64,000 bases of DNA from Chromobacterium phragmitis (GCF_003325475.1 NZ_CP029495.1:4725563-4789562); one strand, 5' to 3'. Positions 54,095 to 62,498 are shown, counted from the first letter of the stretch. Program-made: numbers and translations. The notes: a model not told the origin generated them from the letters alone.

Positions 54095-55690
54095 CTATTG
54101 ACCCGCAATCGCGCCCACCGGCGCCCCTTGCCCCAGCTCGCGCAACTGATTCTCGCGCACCAATTTCGCTTCCAGCCCCATAGAAGAAGCGCGCAGACGC
54201 TCGAACCGCAGCTTCGACTGGAATATCTGCATTTGCACTTCGGCAGACAATTGATGCAGCATCGCGCCGCAACCATTGGTCTGGCCCACGCTCAGGCCAT
54301 CTATCACTTGCGGCGTGAACATCTGCAAAGTGCTCATCAATTGATTCATGCGGTCCTGCGCCATCCACCCCTTCACATATCCGTCATAACTCTGCGTCAA
54401 CACCGAAGCGTACTGGGCCCGAATCGCCAACTCCTCCTGAAAGCCCGCCGCGCCAGTCCGTGCCGCAAAGGGAGGCAAAGGCTCGATGCCAAGAGTCAGC
54501 CATGCGTTTCGTCTGACATTCTCCTTATCCGCCTCCGACGATTTAACCGGCTTCCCCTCCGCATCCAGATTCGGGCCAATTTCATAAGGCGTCATGATCT
54601 CCTTCCTGCGCTCAGCGGGATAAGCGGCCAACCAACCATAGAAAGAAACAGGTTGATCGCCATAAAACAGCCATTCAGCCAAAGAACCGCGATCCTGATT
54701 CGCGAACTGCTCAATCACCCGCTGGTTCGCATTCATTCCTCCCGATGTTCCATATATGGAAGAATCGATCTCGCGCGGATAGCCTGGCAGCGGCTGCTTG
54801 CCCCAGATCATGTCCGCCTCTTGCCGCTTCATTTTGTTTTCATATTCTATTTTTTTACGATCCAGCTTGCCTTCTTCTTTTTTCTGCTCATTCTGATGAG
54901 TCTGATTCATCCACTTTTGCCGCTGAGTCATGTACCAGCTCAAGTAAGGACCGATATAAGGAATATTTTTTACCGTCTCCGATGAGATTTTTGTCGTTAT
55001 GTTTTCCCGGATCAGGTTTCGTATCCACTCTTTGAAATAATCTTCCACCTGCTGCTTTACATAATCCTTCACCGAGCTCGTCACGGACTGGATAAATTCA
55101 TCTTTGTTGACTTTATTCAGATACTGAATGACTGGATTATTCGACGTATAGACAACATCTCCGCCAACTTGCGATGCCACCCCCGGAAAAGACTTTCCCA
55201 TTTCTTGCAAGATTCGTTCATTGGAGAGCTTTTCCAGCTCTTCGGCAGAATACTTTCGCGCCAAATCCTGTATCACTCCCGCCTTGGCCTTGCGTATCAA
55301 TTCATTCGCAATTGCTTGCGGCTGACCGTAATACCCCAGGCTGGCCGCCTCGGAAATTGGCGCCTTCGCCCACGAAAAGTCTCCAACCGCATCTCTGAAA
55401 ATCGCCGCCTCGGGGGAGTTCTTCAACTGCTCGGCATCCCTGGCCATCTTTTCGATTTGCTGGCGCAGGTATTCCTGCTGCAGCTTGGCGTAATCGCCCA
55501 AAACCTGGCTTTCAGCCAGCGCATCCAGCCGCTGCGCCAGATCCTGACCGACCCGAGCCCCCGCCGCCCGACTTTCCGCCCGGGCAACCGCAATAAAGGG
55601 CGCAAGTCCCGGCAGCATTTGAAACCCGAGCAGGCACGCCAACACCGCGCCGCCTGCCCTTTGCAGCCATTTCGAATGGCGGGCTCTCAT
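54095..55690 (-). CDS. Secreted protein of the traY operon
   Basis: A 531-residue protein with an N-terminal signal or anchor (AGGAVLACLLGFQMLPGLAPFIAVARA), long charged helices, and a C-terminus resembling that of the next upstream gene product (both end in an L-R-x-L-x-Q-G-x-x-V pattern). GAGG lies eight bases before the ATG at 55690, just after the upstream stop. I do not recognise a named family. Placement between a similar protein and TraY suggests a periplasmic component of the transfer apparatus. Confidence 0.7.
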   Translation of the reverse strand: MRARHSKWLQRAGGAVLACLLGFQMLPGLAPFIAVARAESRAAGARVGQDLAQRLDALAESQVLGDYAKLQQEYLRQQIEKMARDAEQLKNSPEAAIFRDAVGDFSWAKAPISEAASLGYYGQPQAIANELIRKAKAGVIQDLARKYSAEELEKLSNERILQEMGKSFPGVASQVGGDVVYTSNNPVIQYLNKVNKDEFIQSVTSSVKDYVKQQVEDYFKEWIRNLIRENITTKISSETVKNIPYIGPYLSWYMTQRQKWMNQTHQNEQKKEEGKLDRKKIEYENKMKRQEADMIWGKQPLPGYPREIDSSIYGTSGGMNANQRVIEQFANQDRGSLAEWLFYGDQPVSFYGWLAAYPAERRKEIMTPYEIGPNLDAEGKPVKSSEADKENVRRNAWLTLGIEPLPPFAARTGAAGFQEELAIRAQYASVLTQSYDGYVKGWMAQDRMNQLMSTLQMFTPQVIDGLSVGQTNGCGAMLHQLSAEVQMQIFQSKLRFERLRASSMGLEAKLVRENQLRELGQGAPVGAIAGQ

Positions 55691-55700
55691 TCCTGCGTCC

Positions 55701-56687
55701 TCACTTCGCATAACCTTGCACCGACTGCCCCTGAGCCAGCTTGCGCAAACGTTCCTTCATCGCCATCTTGGCATTGTTGGATGCCATGACGGCCAGCAGC
55801 CGCTCTTGACGCAATGACGACTGATATTGACTCAGCAGCAGCCCGGATTGAATGGCCAGCAACTGCACTTGGGCTTTCATCGCCGTTCCGGGATTCATCC
55901 CCTCGATGGTTTCCTGGGACATCGACAACAGCACATCATTGACGGCCTTCACCTCTTCCGCCGACATGTCGTATTGACGATAACTGTTGTATGCCGCCAA
56001 TTGGGCAGAGTTATACCCAAGCCGGCGCGCCTCATACTCTTGGGCAGCCGGGTTCTTGTTGATCTGATCCTGTGATGCGGGAATGCTGGGTTCCAGGCCG
56101 ATGGTCAATTTCGCGTTGTAATCCGCCATCTGGTTTTCTTGAGGCGTCGGAATGTAGCCAGGCTCGAACGAGGGCGGCTGCATGGCCTGCCGGCGTTCGT
56201 CCGGGCTCGCGGCCTGATACCAGCCGGTAACCGCGCCGTAGTAGCCCTGAATAGCCGTGGAGTGATCCAGATTGTCCGCCATGCTGCCCGTAATGGCCTG
56301 CAGCTTCGCCGTGGACTCCCTGCGCGCGGCTACCGCGGCGCCAGGAGAGCCGGTCTTTTGAGCGTCATTGGGCACCGTTCCCGGATTGGGCAGCTGCTTG
56401 CCGCACCAAAAATCGCATTGCTGCTTGCGGTTTTTCTCCTCCTCCTGCCCGATTTTGTCCCGATTCTTTTCTCCCTCTTCCCGCGTCAAGACCGCCTGCT
56501 CGATCTGCGCTTTCAGCTGCGCGTACTCTTGCTGGAGAATCTGCGTCACCGCGTTCAGGATTTTTCCCAAAATGTCGCCCCAGTCGGCATATGCCGCAAC
56601 CGGCGTCATGATCAAGACGCCGCCAAGCGCAATCACGACTGCCTTTTTCCTGAGTGATGATTTATTTAAGTTTCGTAAAATATTCAT
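55701..56687 (-). CDS. Secreted protein of the traY operon
   Basis: A 328-residue protein with a signal peptide (KKAVVIALGGVLIMTPVAAYA), a coiled helical segment (EYAQLKAQIEQAVLTREEGEKNRDKI) and two Cys close together (QQCDFWCGKQLP). The Gln/Leu-rich helical C-terminus (QVQLLAIQSGLLLSQYQSSLRQERLLA) recalls the VirB5/TrbJ type of minor pilus proteins. That comparison is weak and no name is given. AAAGG lies nine bases upstream. Confidence 0.7.
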   Translation of the reverse strand: MNILRNLNKSSLRKKAVVIALGGVLIMTPVAAYADWGDILGKILNAVTQILQQEYAQLKAQIEQAVLTREEGEKNRDKIGQEEEKNRKQQCDFWCGKQLPNPGTVPNDAQKTGSPGAAVAARRESTAKLQAITGSMADNLDHSTAIQGYYGAVTGWYQAASPDERRQAMQPPSFEPGYIPTPQENQMADYNAKLTIGLEPSIPASQDQINKNPAAQEYEARRLGYNSAQLAAYNSYRQYDMSAEEVKAVNDVLLSMSQETIEGMNPGTAMKAQVQLLAIQSGLLLSQYQSSLRQERLLAVMASNNAKMAMKERLRKLAQGQSVQGYAK

Positions 56688-56703
56688 TTAATTAAACCTT
56701 TCA

Positions 56704-57438
56704 TCAGTAAGGCTTGCCCTTTCGCTCAGGGTCGTCCAAACGCCACTCCTGAGGCTGCATGGCTGGCGGCTGAATGGGACACGCCTCCCAAGCCGGATCC
56801 GGCCCATCCGAATCTTGCGGCCACTTCACCGTTTCAGCCGGGTCGCCCGTTTCCTTGGCTTCTTCCTGCGGCTGAGCCGGGGGAGCGCCTTGACACAACA
56901 TATAAGTGGGTCCAACCGGCGGAAAGGGCTTCTTGTAGACAGGAATATGCGCCTCCCAGTGCAAATGGGGCCCTGTGCTGACGCCACCCGTCATGCCGGA
57001 ATAACCCAGCAACTCGCCGGTTTTCACTCTCTGTCCATTTCTGACCGAAATGGAGTTCAAGTGCAGATAACGCGTCAAATAACCGCTGGGATGCTGGATA
57101 TTGATGTAATTGCCCGCCCCTGGCCGATTCCGAGCCACCGTCTGAATCACGCCGTCGGCAGGCGCATAAATCGGCGTATTGCTTGGCATGGCTATGTCGT
57201 CGCCATAGTGGGGCCTGTATTGCCCTGTCGTGGGCTGTTCTCTCAGCGGGGTGGCATGGCTGCTGATGCGCATGGGAATCGTAAATGGCTTGGCGAAGCA
57301 GAAGCCCGATTTTCCGCCCCCTCCGTTGCCGCCCGCATCCGCAGCGGCTCCCGCCGGCAGCGACATGCCGACAACGCCAAGGCCGCCAATCGAAAGCGCA
57401 ACCAGCGTCAGCGCAAAGCACGATAGAAACGTCTTCAT
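56704..57438 (-). CDS. M23 family metallopeptidase
   Basis: Predicted periplasmic LytM-type peptidoglycan endopeptidase of 244 residues. Signal peptide (about 1-32), then the beta-lytic domain with zinc ligands HYGDDIAMP (H-x-x-x-D) and GPHLHWEAH (H-x-H), plus IYAPADGVI and LHLNSISVRNGQRVKTGELLGYSG. All catalytic residues are present, so it should be active. Its ATG overlaps the stop of the upstream gene by four bases. Fits a wall-remodelling role in channel assembly. Confidence 0.88.
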   Translation of the reverse strand: MKTFLSCFALTLVALSIGGLGVVGMSLPAGAAADAGGNGGGGKSGFCFAKPFTIPMRISSHATPLREQPTTGQYRPHYGDDIAMPSNTPIYAPADGVIQTVARNRPGAGNYINIQHPSGYLTRYLHLNSISVRNGQRVKTGELLGYSGMTGGVSTGPHLHWEAHIPVYKKPFPPVGPTYMLCQGAPPAQPQEEAKETGDPAETVKWPQDSDGPDPAWEACPIQPPAMQPQEWRLDDPERKGKPY

Positions 57439-58202
57439 TTCTCGAGTTCATCCATCTTGCGCCAGACTGAGCGGACGGCGTCAATCGCGGCGCGATGCCG
57501 CGCATAATAGGCCTCGTCGGTCTTGTCATGCTTCAAACCGGCGAATAGCGCTTCGCTCATGCGGTCCGCCATGACGCCGCATGCGGCATTATCCGGACGC
57601 TGCAGCGCAGGATCGTAGAGATCCAGCCCCGGAGACGTCACCGCCGCCACATAGTCGAACCGATTGAACTTTATCGTCGACAAAAAGGCGTTCCGTTTTG
57701 ACCTCGCCTCTTCCGCCTGCATAGCCAACCGGCTCCAAACCGCCTGTTGCCGCTTCGCCTGCCTGGGAGGTTTGCCACAAGGCCTCTTCGAAGCATCTCC
57801 ATCGTCCGGCAACACCACGCACCACTCCGAGCCAGCGCCGGCCAACTTTTCGAACTTGGCACGCGTAGCCTTGTCCTCCGCTTGATCCAACGGCGTGTTC
57901 TGATAGTTGTAGCGAAAATAATCTCCCGCCATTTGCTTGCAACCCGCCTCATACATCAAGCCAGCCATCACCATGACCGCCTTGCTTGGCCTGCTGCGGA
58001 TTTGCCCCATCAAACCATTGGCTCCATTCTTGGCCAAGAATGCATTGAAAGCTCCGGAGGGATGAAAACGCGTCAGTCCATCCCTGGCCGCCCGTTCGAT
58101 GGCGCCAGTCATGATGGACTCGGCTTGCGAACCGGAGACTTGGCCAAACGTCATGGGAGCCGCTACGGCCAATATCGGAAGCAAGATGGCAAAACGAGAC
58201 AT
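57435..58202 (-). CDS. Secreted hypothetical protein, first gene of the traY operon
   Basis: A 255-residue protein with a signal peptide (MSRFAILLPILAVAAPMTFG). Cys residues (at least four in the mature part) suggest disulfide bonds. No recognised domain. The stop overlaps the M23 peptidase start by four bases, so the two are coupled. The AT-rich 58203-58415 gap upstream is shared with the divergent EAL gene and should contain the operon promoter. Confidence 0.7.
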   Translation of the reverse strand: MSRFAILLPILAVAAPMTFGQVSGSQAESIMTGAIERAARDGLTRFHPSGAFNAFLAKNGANGLMGQIRSRPSKAVMVMAGLMYEAGCKQMAGDYFRYNYQNTPLDQAEDKATRAKFEKLAGAGSEWCVVLPDDGDASKRPCGKPPRQAKRQQAVWSRLAMQAEEARSKRNAFLSTIKFNRFDYVAAVTSPGLDLYDPALQRPDNAACGVMADRMSEALFAGLKHDKTDEAYYARHRAAIDAVRSVWRKMDELEK

Positions 58203-58415
58203 TTCAGCACCAAAATGATATTTAGTTTATTAAAACACATTCTATATCAAACATTTTTTAAAGTAAATGCAAAAGTACCCTGCTCACTCCCGCAACCACA
58301 CCAATCTGCGCCAGCCTAGCGCGCCGCGAGCACGCCACGGCAGCACACTGGATGACGCACCGCCCAGACGCACGGCAACACAATGCCTGCACATCTTCAT
58401 TCGCCTTATCAATTT

Positions 58416-58444
58416 TTGATATTATTTACTATAGTATGTATGAT
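58416..58444 (+). promoter_or_regulatory. Promoter of the EAL gene
   Basis: TTGATA, exactly 17 bases, then TATGAT: a near-consensus sigma-70 promoter. Transcription would start near 58451, after the first in-frame ATG at 58383, which therefore cannot be the start from this promoter. Confidence 0.65.
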
Positions 58445-58487
58445 ATCAAATCTTTATCAAATGCAGTCACTTCCCATCGAGGGCGAC

Positions 58488-59462
58488 ATGATACCCAGTG
58501 AACTAGTGCGCTCAACACCGACAAGAGACACCCTTGATGCGGCCTTGCGCAATAACGAGTTCAGACTTCACTACCAACCACAACTCAGCTGCTCCAGCCT
58601 GCAACTCACCGGCGCGGAAGCGCTGACGCGATGGAAGCAATCGCCATCCTCATCCAAGCTGACCAACCCCTCCCACTTCATCCCGCAAGCGGAAGAAAAC
58701 GGTTTCATCATGGCGTTAGGCGATTGGTGCCTGCAAACCGCCATCCAGACTACCAGCGCCTGGGAGCGCGGCAGCCTGCCGCCTCATTTCCGAACCGCCA
58801 TCAACCTGTCCGTTCGACAAATCACACCTGAGCTTCCCAAACGGATTGACTCCCTCATCCGCGAGGCGGGCCTAGATCCCTGGCGAATCGAGCTGGAGAT
58901 CACTGAATCTTTCTTGTTCCAGGACTTGCCGACCATGACGGACATCGCTCGGCAGCTCCGAAACCTAGGCGTCCGAGTCGCCATAGACGACTTTGGAACC
59001 GGTTTTTCCGTTCTGGAACACCTAAGGCACATCCCCGCCACCACGATCAAGATCGACCGCAGCTTTACCCAGCGAATGCTCCGCATAGAGCGTGACCACA
59101 TCATCATGCGCAATTTGATACGCATGATCCGGGACCTGGGCATGGAAAGCATTTGCGAAGGCGTGGAAACGGCGGAACAGTTGAAAGCTGTCCAGGATAT
59201 GGGTGCCGACCACTGGCAAGGATTTCTGTTTTCGCCCGCCATCCCGGCAGAGAACCTCACCTTGCTTCTGCCCAGCGAAAGCGACACTCCCCCTCCCCCA
59301 GAGCAGCCAGGGCAAATAACTACCCCTGAGACATTTCAAAATGCTGACCGGCGTCACTCCCCAGGCCCCGAGAGGGCGCAAACATGGGAATTACAACTAA
59401 AACAAAATATGCAAAAAAGGAAATTAAGTAAATATACGAATGTATATGCATTTAAAATCTGA
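58488..59462 (+). CDS. EAL domain cyclic-di-GMP phosphodiesterase
   Basis: Hydrolyses c-di-GMP to pGpG; soluble, stand-alone EAL domain without an obvious sensor. The 324-residue form has every catalytic motif: EALTRW, INLSVRQ, ELEITES, AIDDFGTG, TIKIDRSF, EGVET and the QGFLFSPA ending. Enzyme activity is therefore expected. A disordered Pro-rich tail ends in a basic segment. GAGGG precedes the ATG at 58488; an open frame extends to 58383 but starts before the promoter. Carried by a pilus-encoding element, it could bias cells toward motility or pilus changes. Confidence 0.9.
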   Translation: MIPSELVRSTPTRDTLDAALRNNEFRLHYQPQLSCSSLQLTGAEALTRWKQSPSSSKLTNPSHFIPQAEENGFIMALGDWCLQTAIQTTSAWERGSLPPHFRTAINLSVRQITPELPKRIDSLIREAGLDPWRIELEITESFLFQDLPTMTDIARQLRNLGVRVAIDDFGTGFSVLEHLRHIPATTIKIDRSFTQRMLRIERDHIIMRNLIRMIRDLGMESICEGVETAEQLKAVQDMGADHWQGFLFSPAIPAENLTLLLPSESDTPPPPEQPGQITTPETFQNADRRHSPGPERAQTWELQLKQNMQKRKLSKYTNVYAFKI

Positions 59463-59507
59463 GTACCATTGCCCTATATTTAATAAAAACTTACAAATGC
59501 AACGAAA

Positions 59508-59738
59508 ATGGCATGGCACTTAGAAGACAATGCTGGCGTTGTGCTGTCTGGACACGAGGACATATGCACATCATGGTTTCACAAGATCCGACAGCAAGAT
59601 GGAAGCGTGGATGTCAACATTCGAGGCATTCTGCGGCTGATCAATCATAACGGCCTCGTGGTCGCCACGTTCCTGGGCCATGATGAGAAACACGCCAGCG
59701 GGAGACTGCGCGCCAAGACCCCCGCATCTCAATCCTGA
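59508..59738 (+). CDS. Hypothetical 76-residue protein
   Basis: Small soluble frame starting MAWHLEDNAGVVLSGHEDI, with a plausible strand pattern (SVDVNIRGILRLINHNGLVVATFLG). No ribosome binding site is visible and no family is recognised. It may be a real small gene following the EAL gene or a chance frame. Confidence 0.35.
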   Translation: MAWHLEDNAGVVLSGHEDICTSWFHKIRQQDGSVDVNIRGILRLINHNGLVVATFLGHDEKHASGRLRAKTPASQS

Positions 59739-60110
59739 CCGCCGCCAGCGGGAGAGGCGCCTCTGGAACCATCGCCAGCAGGCGCCCTCCCCTATGCTCA
59801 AGCCCCAGGCTCAACGCGGCGCTCCCGCCAAGACCGTACATCCTAACTGTGATATTCTTCACAGCCAATTTCCCAAGAATGAAATGCGCCAGTTGGCGCC
59901 GTAAGAAAATCTTGCCGCCAACACAGAATAGGCGCCCCGCTGCGCGCGCATGCTCAATCCAAGCCCCCATGGAATTCAGCAAAGTCCAGGAAGGGCTTCG
60001 CCCATCCGGCAGCCACGCTCCAGGCTGAAAAGATCATCTCGCGTTTCAAAGCTTCTGGCATCACGCTACCGGTCCTTGCTGCTTTGAGGCTGACAAAGAC
60101 AGAATAATTG
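59739..60110. other. 372-base region with no confident gene
   Basis: A 113-codon minus-strand frame (59641-59982) covers much of it, partly hydrophobic, but has no clear ribosome site or family. The last 60 bases lead into the recombinase gene; no strong promoter is evident. Confidence 0.35.
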
Positions 60111-61244
60111 ATGGATAAAACCCAAAAACTCAAAGAAACGCTGGATCACTACCGCAGGCGTGTCTCCATCCTGAAAAAAGGATACGCTCAGGAGCGTTAC
60201 CGCATCGACCAGCTCAGCCGCTCATTCCTTGGCCAGTTGGTGACGAATGAAATCAGCACCGTGGATGTGGCCACGTATCGGGACCAGCGGCTTGCCCAGA
60301 TCAACCCCAAGACCAACAAACCCATCTCGGCGGCCACCGTGCGGCTCGAAATGTCCTTGCTCAGCAACTGTCTGGATATCGCGCGAATTGAATGGGGCGT
60401 CTGCGATGGCAACCCTGTGAAAAATGTCAAGAAACCCAAAACCCCGCCAGGCAGGGAAAGGCGGCTAACCGCTCGCGAAGAGCGCCTCATCCTGCGCTAC
60501 TGCCACAACCATTCCAATCAAGAGCTGTACTCGATCGTGGTGCTTGCGCTGGAAACCGCCATGCGACAAGGAGAGATCCTCAAGCTGGAGTGGGAGCACA
60601 TCAATCTGAAAACACGGATCGCCCATTTGCCGGATACCAAGAACGGCTCGAAGCGAGATGTCCCTCTCTCAGTCAAGGCCAGGGACGCATTGATCAGGCT
60701 GGGGGTCAAATCCAAAGGCCGGGTCATGAGTTACGGCCCTAATGGTTTGAAAAGCACCTGGCGCTTCATGGTGATCAAGCTAGGAATTGAAGACCTCCAT
60801 TTTCATGACCTGCGTCACGAAGCCATCAGCCGCCTGGTTGAGCTCGGCACGCTCGATCTGCTCGAAGTAGCTGCGATCAGCGGCCATAAATCGCTGGCCA
60901 TGCTGAAACGCTATACCCATCTCCGAGCGCAAAGACTGGTTCGAAAACTTGAAGGCAACAAGCACAAAGGCAAGCAGGCGGTGCTGGACCACCTCATCCC
61001 CTACCCCGCCTGCATGGAAGAGCGCAATAACCATATTGAATTGAGATTGCTGGACTTTGACAATCTGGTCACGCGCGCGGCGACGGAAGAGCAGGCCATA
61101 CACTCGGCGCAAGACATCCTGCTAAGAACCATTCTGACCTCCATGAGGGATGCGAAGCCCATTCCTCAACCAGATCAATACCTTGAAGCAATAGATGAAA
61201 GAAAAGTGATCATGATCGACCCCCTGGCCAGCCAGCATGCTTAA
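60111..61244 (+). CDS. rci: Shufflon-specific tyrosine recombinase (Rci-like)
   Basis: Inverts DNA between oppositely oriented sfx sites. The 377-residue product has an N-terminal SAM-like core-binding domain (about 1-110). The catalytic domain contains the tyrosine recombinase residues: Arg in LETAMRQGEILKLEW, a Lys-bearing turn near TKNGSKRDVPL, HDLRHEA (H-x-x-R), SGHKSLAMLKRY with the second His and the nucleophile Tyr. A roughly 90-residue C-terminal extension follows, as in R64 Rci, where it helps bind sfx. It ends 79 bases from the first sfx-like site, which with its size identifies the role. The ATG at 60111 is used; a TTG just before it is possible. Confidence 0.9.
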   Translation: MDKTQKLKETLDHYRRRVSILKKGYAQERYRIDQLSRSFLGQLVTNEISTVDVATYRDQRLAQINPKTNKPISAATVRLEMSLLSNCLDIARIEWGVCDGNPVKNVKKPKTPPGRERRLTAREERLILRYCHNHSNQELYSIVVLALETAMRQGEILKLEWEHINLKTRIAHLPDTKNGSKRDVPLSVKARDALIRLGVKSKGRVMSYGPNGLKSTWRFMVIKLGIEDLHFHDLRHEAISRLVELGTLDLLEVAAISGHKSLAMLKRYTHLRAQRLVRKLEGNKHKGKQAVLDHLIPYPACMEERNNHIELRLLDFDNLVTRAATEEQAIHSAQDILLRTILTSMRDAKPIPQPDQYLEAIDERKVIMIDPLASQHA

Positions 61245-61322
61245 CACTTTATTTTAAATAAACTATCAAAAAATCAAATATATCCCATTGATTTAAAAGG
61301 AAAATAAAAGCGACAAACACGC

Positions 61323-61341
61323 TTGTCAATCCGGTAGCTGG
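61323..61341 (+). repeat. sfx-like recombination site 1
   Basis: TTGTCAATCCGGTAGCTGG; encodes C-Q-S-G-S-W at the head of cassette 1. Nearest the recombinase gene. Confidence 0.9.
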
Positions 61342-61656
61342 AAAACTGTAAACAATGCGGTGAAAGGCTCATATAAAAACTTGGGTTCGGCAACAGGGAC
61401 GTATAGTGGATTTAACGATAGCGCTCACGCGATCATAATTCAGGCTTTGGGTGGCGCTTGTTGGAATAAGTATTCACTGGTAGCTTCGGTTGAAGGCGTC
61501 GGAACTGTCGCATCGAACATCGATAACAATAATGAGTGGTGGAAAATGACAACCCTCTCATTCCCAGTCCCTGCCTACACCTCCTATAGAATTGATGCTT
61601 ACCCTTTTGAGTGCGGCGGCGCAGCTTACAGTATACTTCAGTTTAATATTATATAA
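61324..61656 (+). CDS. Alternative PilV C-terminal segment 1
   Basis: A cassette without its own start codon, read only when inverted onto pilV. It encodes 110 residues beginning C-Q-S-G-S-W, rich in Gly, Ser, Asn, Trp and Tyr (GSATGTYSGFNDSAHAI, NNNEWWKMTTLSFPVPAYTSYRIDAY), the usual character of pilus tip adhesin ends. It is the longest of the set and ends TAA directly before site 2. Confidence 0.85.
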   Translation, partial: CQSGSWKTVNNAVKGSYKNLGSATGTYSGFNDSAHAIIIQALGGACWNKYSLVASVEGVGTVASNIDNNNEWWKMTTLSFPVPAYTSYRIDAYPFECGGAAYSILQFNII

Positions 61657-61675
61657 TTGTCAATCCGGCGTGTGG
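61657..61675 (+). repeat. sfx-like recombination site 2
   Basis: TTGTCAATCCGGCGTGTGG, encoding C-Q-S-G-V-W; one base (C for T) differs from the other type in the core. Confidence 0.9.
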
Positions 61676-61858
61676 CAACCTCCAACGAGACCCTTCGAAA
61701 TCCCATGCTTTGATTATTACAAAAGAGCCCCCGTTTATAATGCTTGGTTGCAGACCTATGGCAATAAATGGGATGCTCCTGACGATCTACACTTCTGGTG
61801 CGGAGCAAGAGCCACGATAGAATATGTAATAGGTATTGGCACTAGCTGGGAGCCCTAG
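61658..61858 (+). CDS. Alternative PilV C-terminal segment 2
   Basis: Encodes 66 residues starting C-Q-S-G-V-W-Q-P-P-T and ending TSWEP, with three Cys including the site Cys (CFDYYKRAP, FWCGARATI). Stop TAG lies directly before site 3. Silent until joined to pilV. The following cassette is an identical copy. Confidence 0.85.
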   Translation, partial: CQSGVWQPPTRPFEIPCFDYYKRAPVYNAWLQTYGNKWDAPDDLHFWCGARATIEYVIGIGTSWEP

Positions 61859-61877
61859 TTGTCAATCCGGCGTGTGG
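61859..61877 (+). repeat. sfx-like recombination site 3
   Basis: TTGTCAATCCGGCGTGTGG, identical to site 2, opening the duplicated cassette. Confidence 0.9.
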
Positions 61878-62060
61878 CAACCTCCAACGAGACCCTTCGA
61901 AATCCCATGCTTTGATTATTACAAAAGAGCCCCCGTTTATAATGCTTGGTTGCAGACCTATGGCAATAAATGGGATGCTCCTGACGATCTACACTTCTGG
62001 TGCGGAGCAAGAGCCACGATAGAATATGTAATAGGTATTGGCACTAGCTGGGAGCCCTAG
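61860..62060 (+). CDS. Alternative PilV C-terminal segment 3 (copy of segment 2)
   Basis: Identical 66-residue product to segment 2. Its presence doubles the chance of selecting this tip if sites are used equally, and marks recent duplication or unequal exchange. Confidence 0.85.
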   Translation, partial: CQSGVWQPPTRPFEIPCFDYYKRAPVYNAWLQTYGNKWDAPDDLHFWCGARATIEYVIGIGTSWEP

Positions 62061-62079
62061 TTGTCAATCCGGTCGTTGG
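62061..62079 (+). repeat. sfx-like recombination site 4
   Basis: TTGTCAATCCGGTCGTTGG, encoding C-Q-S-G-R-W; identical to the pilV-proximal site 6 but inverted relative to it. Confidence 0.9.
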
Positions 62080-62262
62080 GTTTTTGGTACAAAAGCCATA
62101 TCAGGAATGCTTTGTGGGATTCACATCGTGGGAGATGGTCGAGGTTCACAACTTCAACTGTGCCAAGGGCACGACCCCGCAAGCAGTTGCCCTCGAGGGT
62201 TTCATTCCAAGTCATATCCAGGCTTTGATTATGTTTGGAATATCACTTGTGTCGCAGATTAG
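62062..62262 (+). CDS. Alternative PilV C-terminal segment 4
   Basis: Encodes 66 residues: C-Q-S-G-R-W-V-F-G, then GMLCGIHIVGDGRG, CQGHDPASSCPRGFHS and a final VWNITCVAD. The multiple Cys suggest a disulfide-stabilised tip. A second frame overlaps it (62084-62359) but runs through the next site, unlike the other cassettes, so it is not chosen. Confidence 0.8.
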   Translation, partial: CQSGRWVFGTKAISGMLCGIHIVGDGRGSQLQLCQGHDPASSCPRGFHSKSYPGFDYVWNITCVAD

Positions 62263-62263
62263 T

Positions 62264-62282
62264 TTGTCAATCCGGTACTTGG
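62264..62282 (+). repeat. sfx-like recombination site 5
   Basis: TTGTCAATCCGGTACTTGG, encoding C-Q-S-G-T-W. Confidence 0.9.
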
Positions 62283-62462
62283 AAAAAACAAAGTGGACTG
62301 ACGGCAGTAATATATCAATGCCCACTCGACAGCTATACAGGCTCAGGAGAGTGGGCTAGTTATGGATGTCTGGGTCAATACTCGGCAACATCCACTTGTA
62401 CTAATGTCTGGTGGAATGGCGGTGGACGTTCATACACTCGCGCCTGCACTCCGATGCAATAA
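62265..62462 (+). CDS. Alternative PilV C-terminal segment 5
   Basis: Encodes 65 residues starting C-Q-S-G-T-W, with GSGEWASYGCLGQYS and WWNGGGRSYTRACTPMQ; Gly, Trp and Cys-rich like the other tips. The stop is followed within a dozen bases by the bidirectional terminator shared by the array. Confidence 0.85.
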   Translation, partial: CQSGTWKKQSGLTAVIYQCPLDSYTGSGEWASYGCLGQYSATSTCTNVWWNGGGRSYTRACTPMQ

Positions 62463-62472
62463 CCTTCGCAAC

Positions 62473-62498
62473 AAAAAAGCCCTGACGGGCTTTTTTTT
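62473..62498. terminator. Bidirectional terminator in the middle of the shufflon
   Basis: AAAAAAGCCC, a 4-base TGAC loop, then GGGCTTTTTTTT. It lies between the plus-oriented cassettes and the cassette now fused to pilV, with A and T runs on both sides, so it works in either orientation. Confidence 0.9.

Larger units (their letters stand above)
61657..62060 (+). repeat. Perfect 202-bp tandem duplication of one shufflon cassette
   Basis: 61657-61858 and 61859-62060 appear identical base for base by reading, including site and stop codon. Confidence 0.9.

Noticed and set aside
60111..61244. The tyrosine recombinase as integrase of the whole element
   Set aside because: It directly flanks the sfx sites and has an Rci-like length and C-terminal extension; a separate integrase is more likely outside the window.
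62084..62359. A 91-codon frame overlapping cassette 4 and running into cassette 5
   Set aside because: It ignores site 5 and the cassette stop, whereas the site-phased frame stops one base before site 5 like its neighbours.
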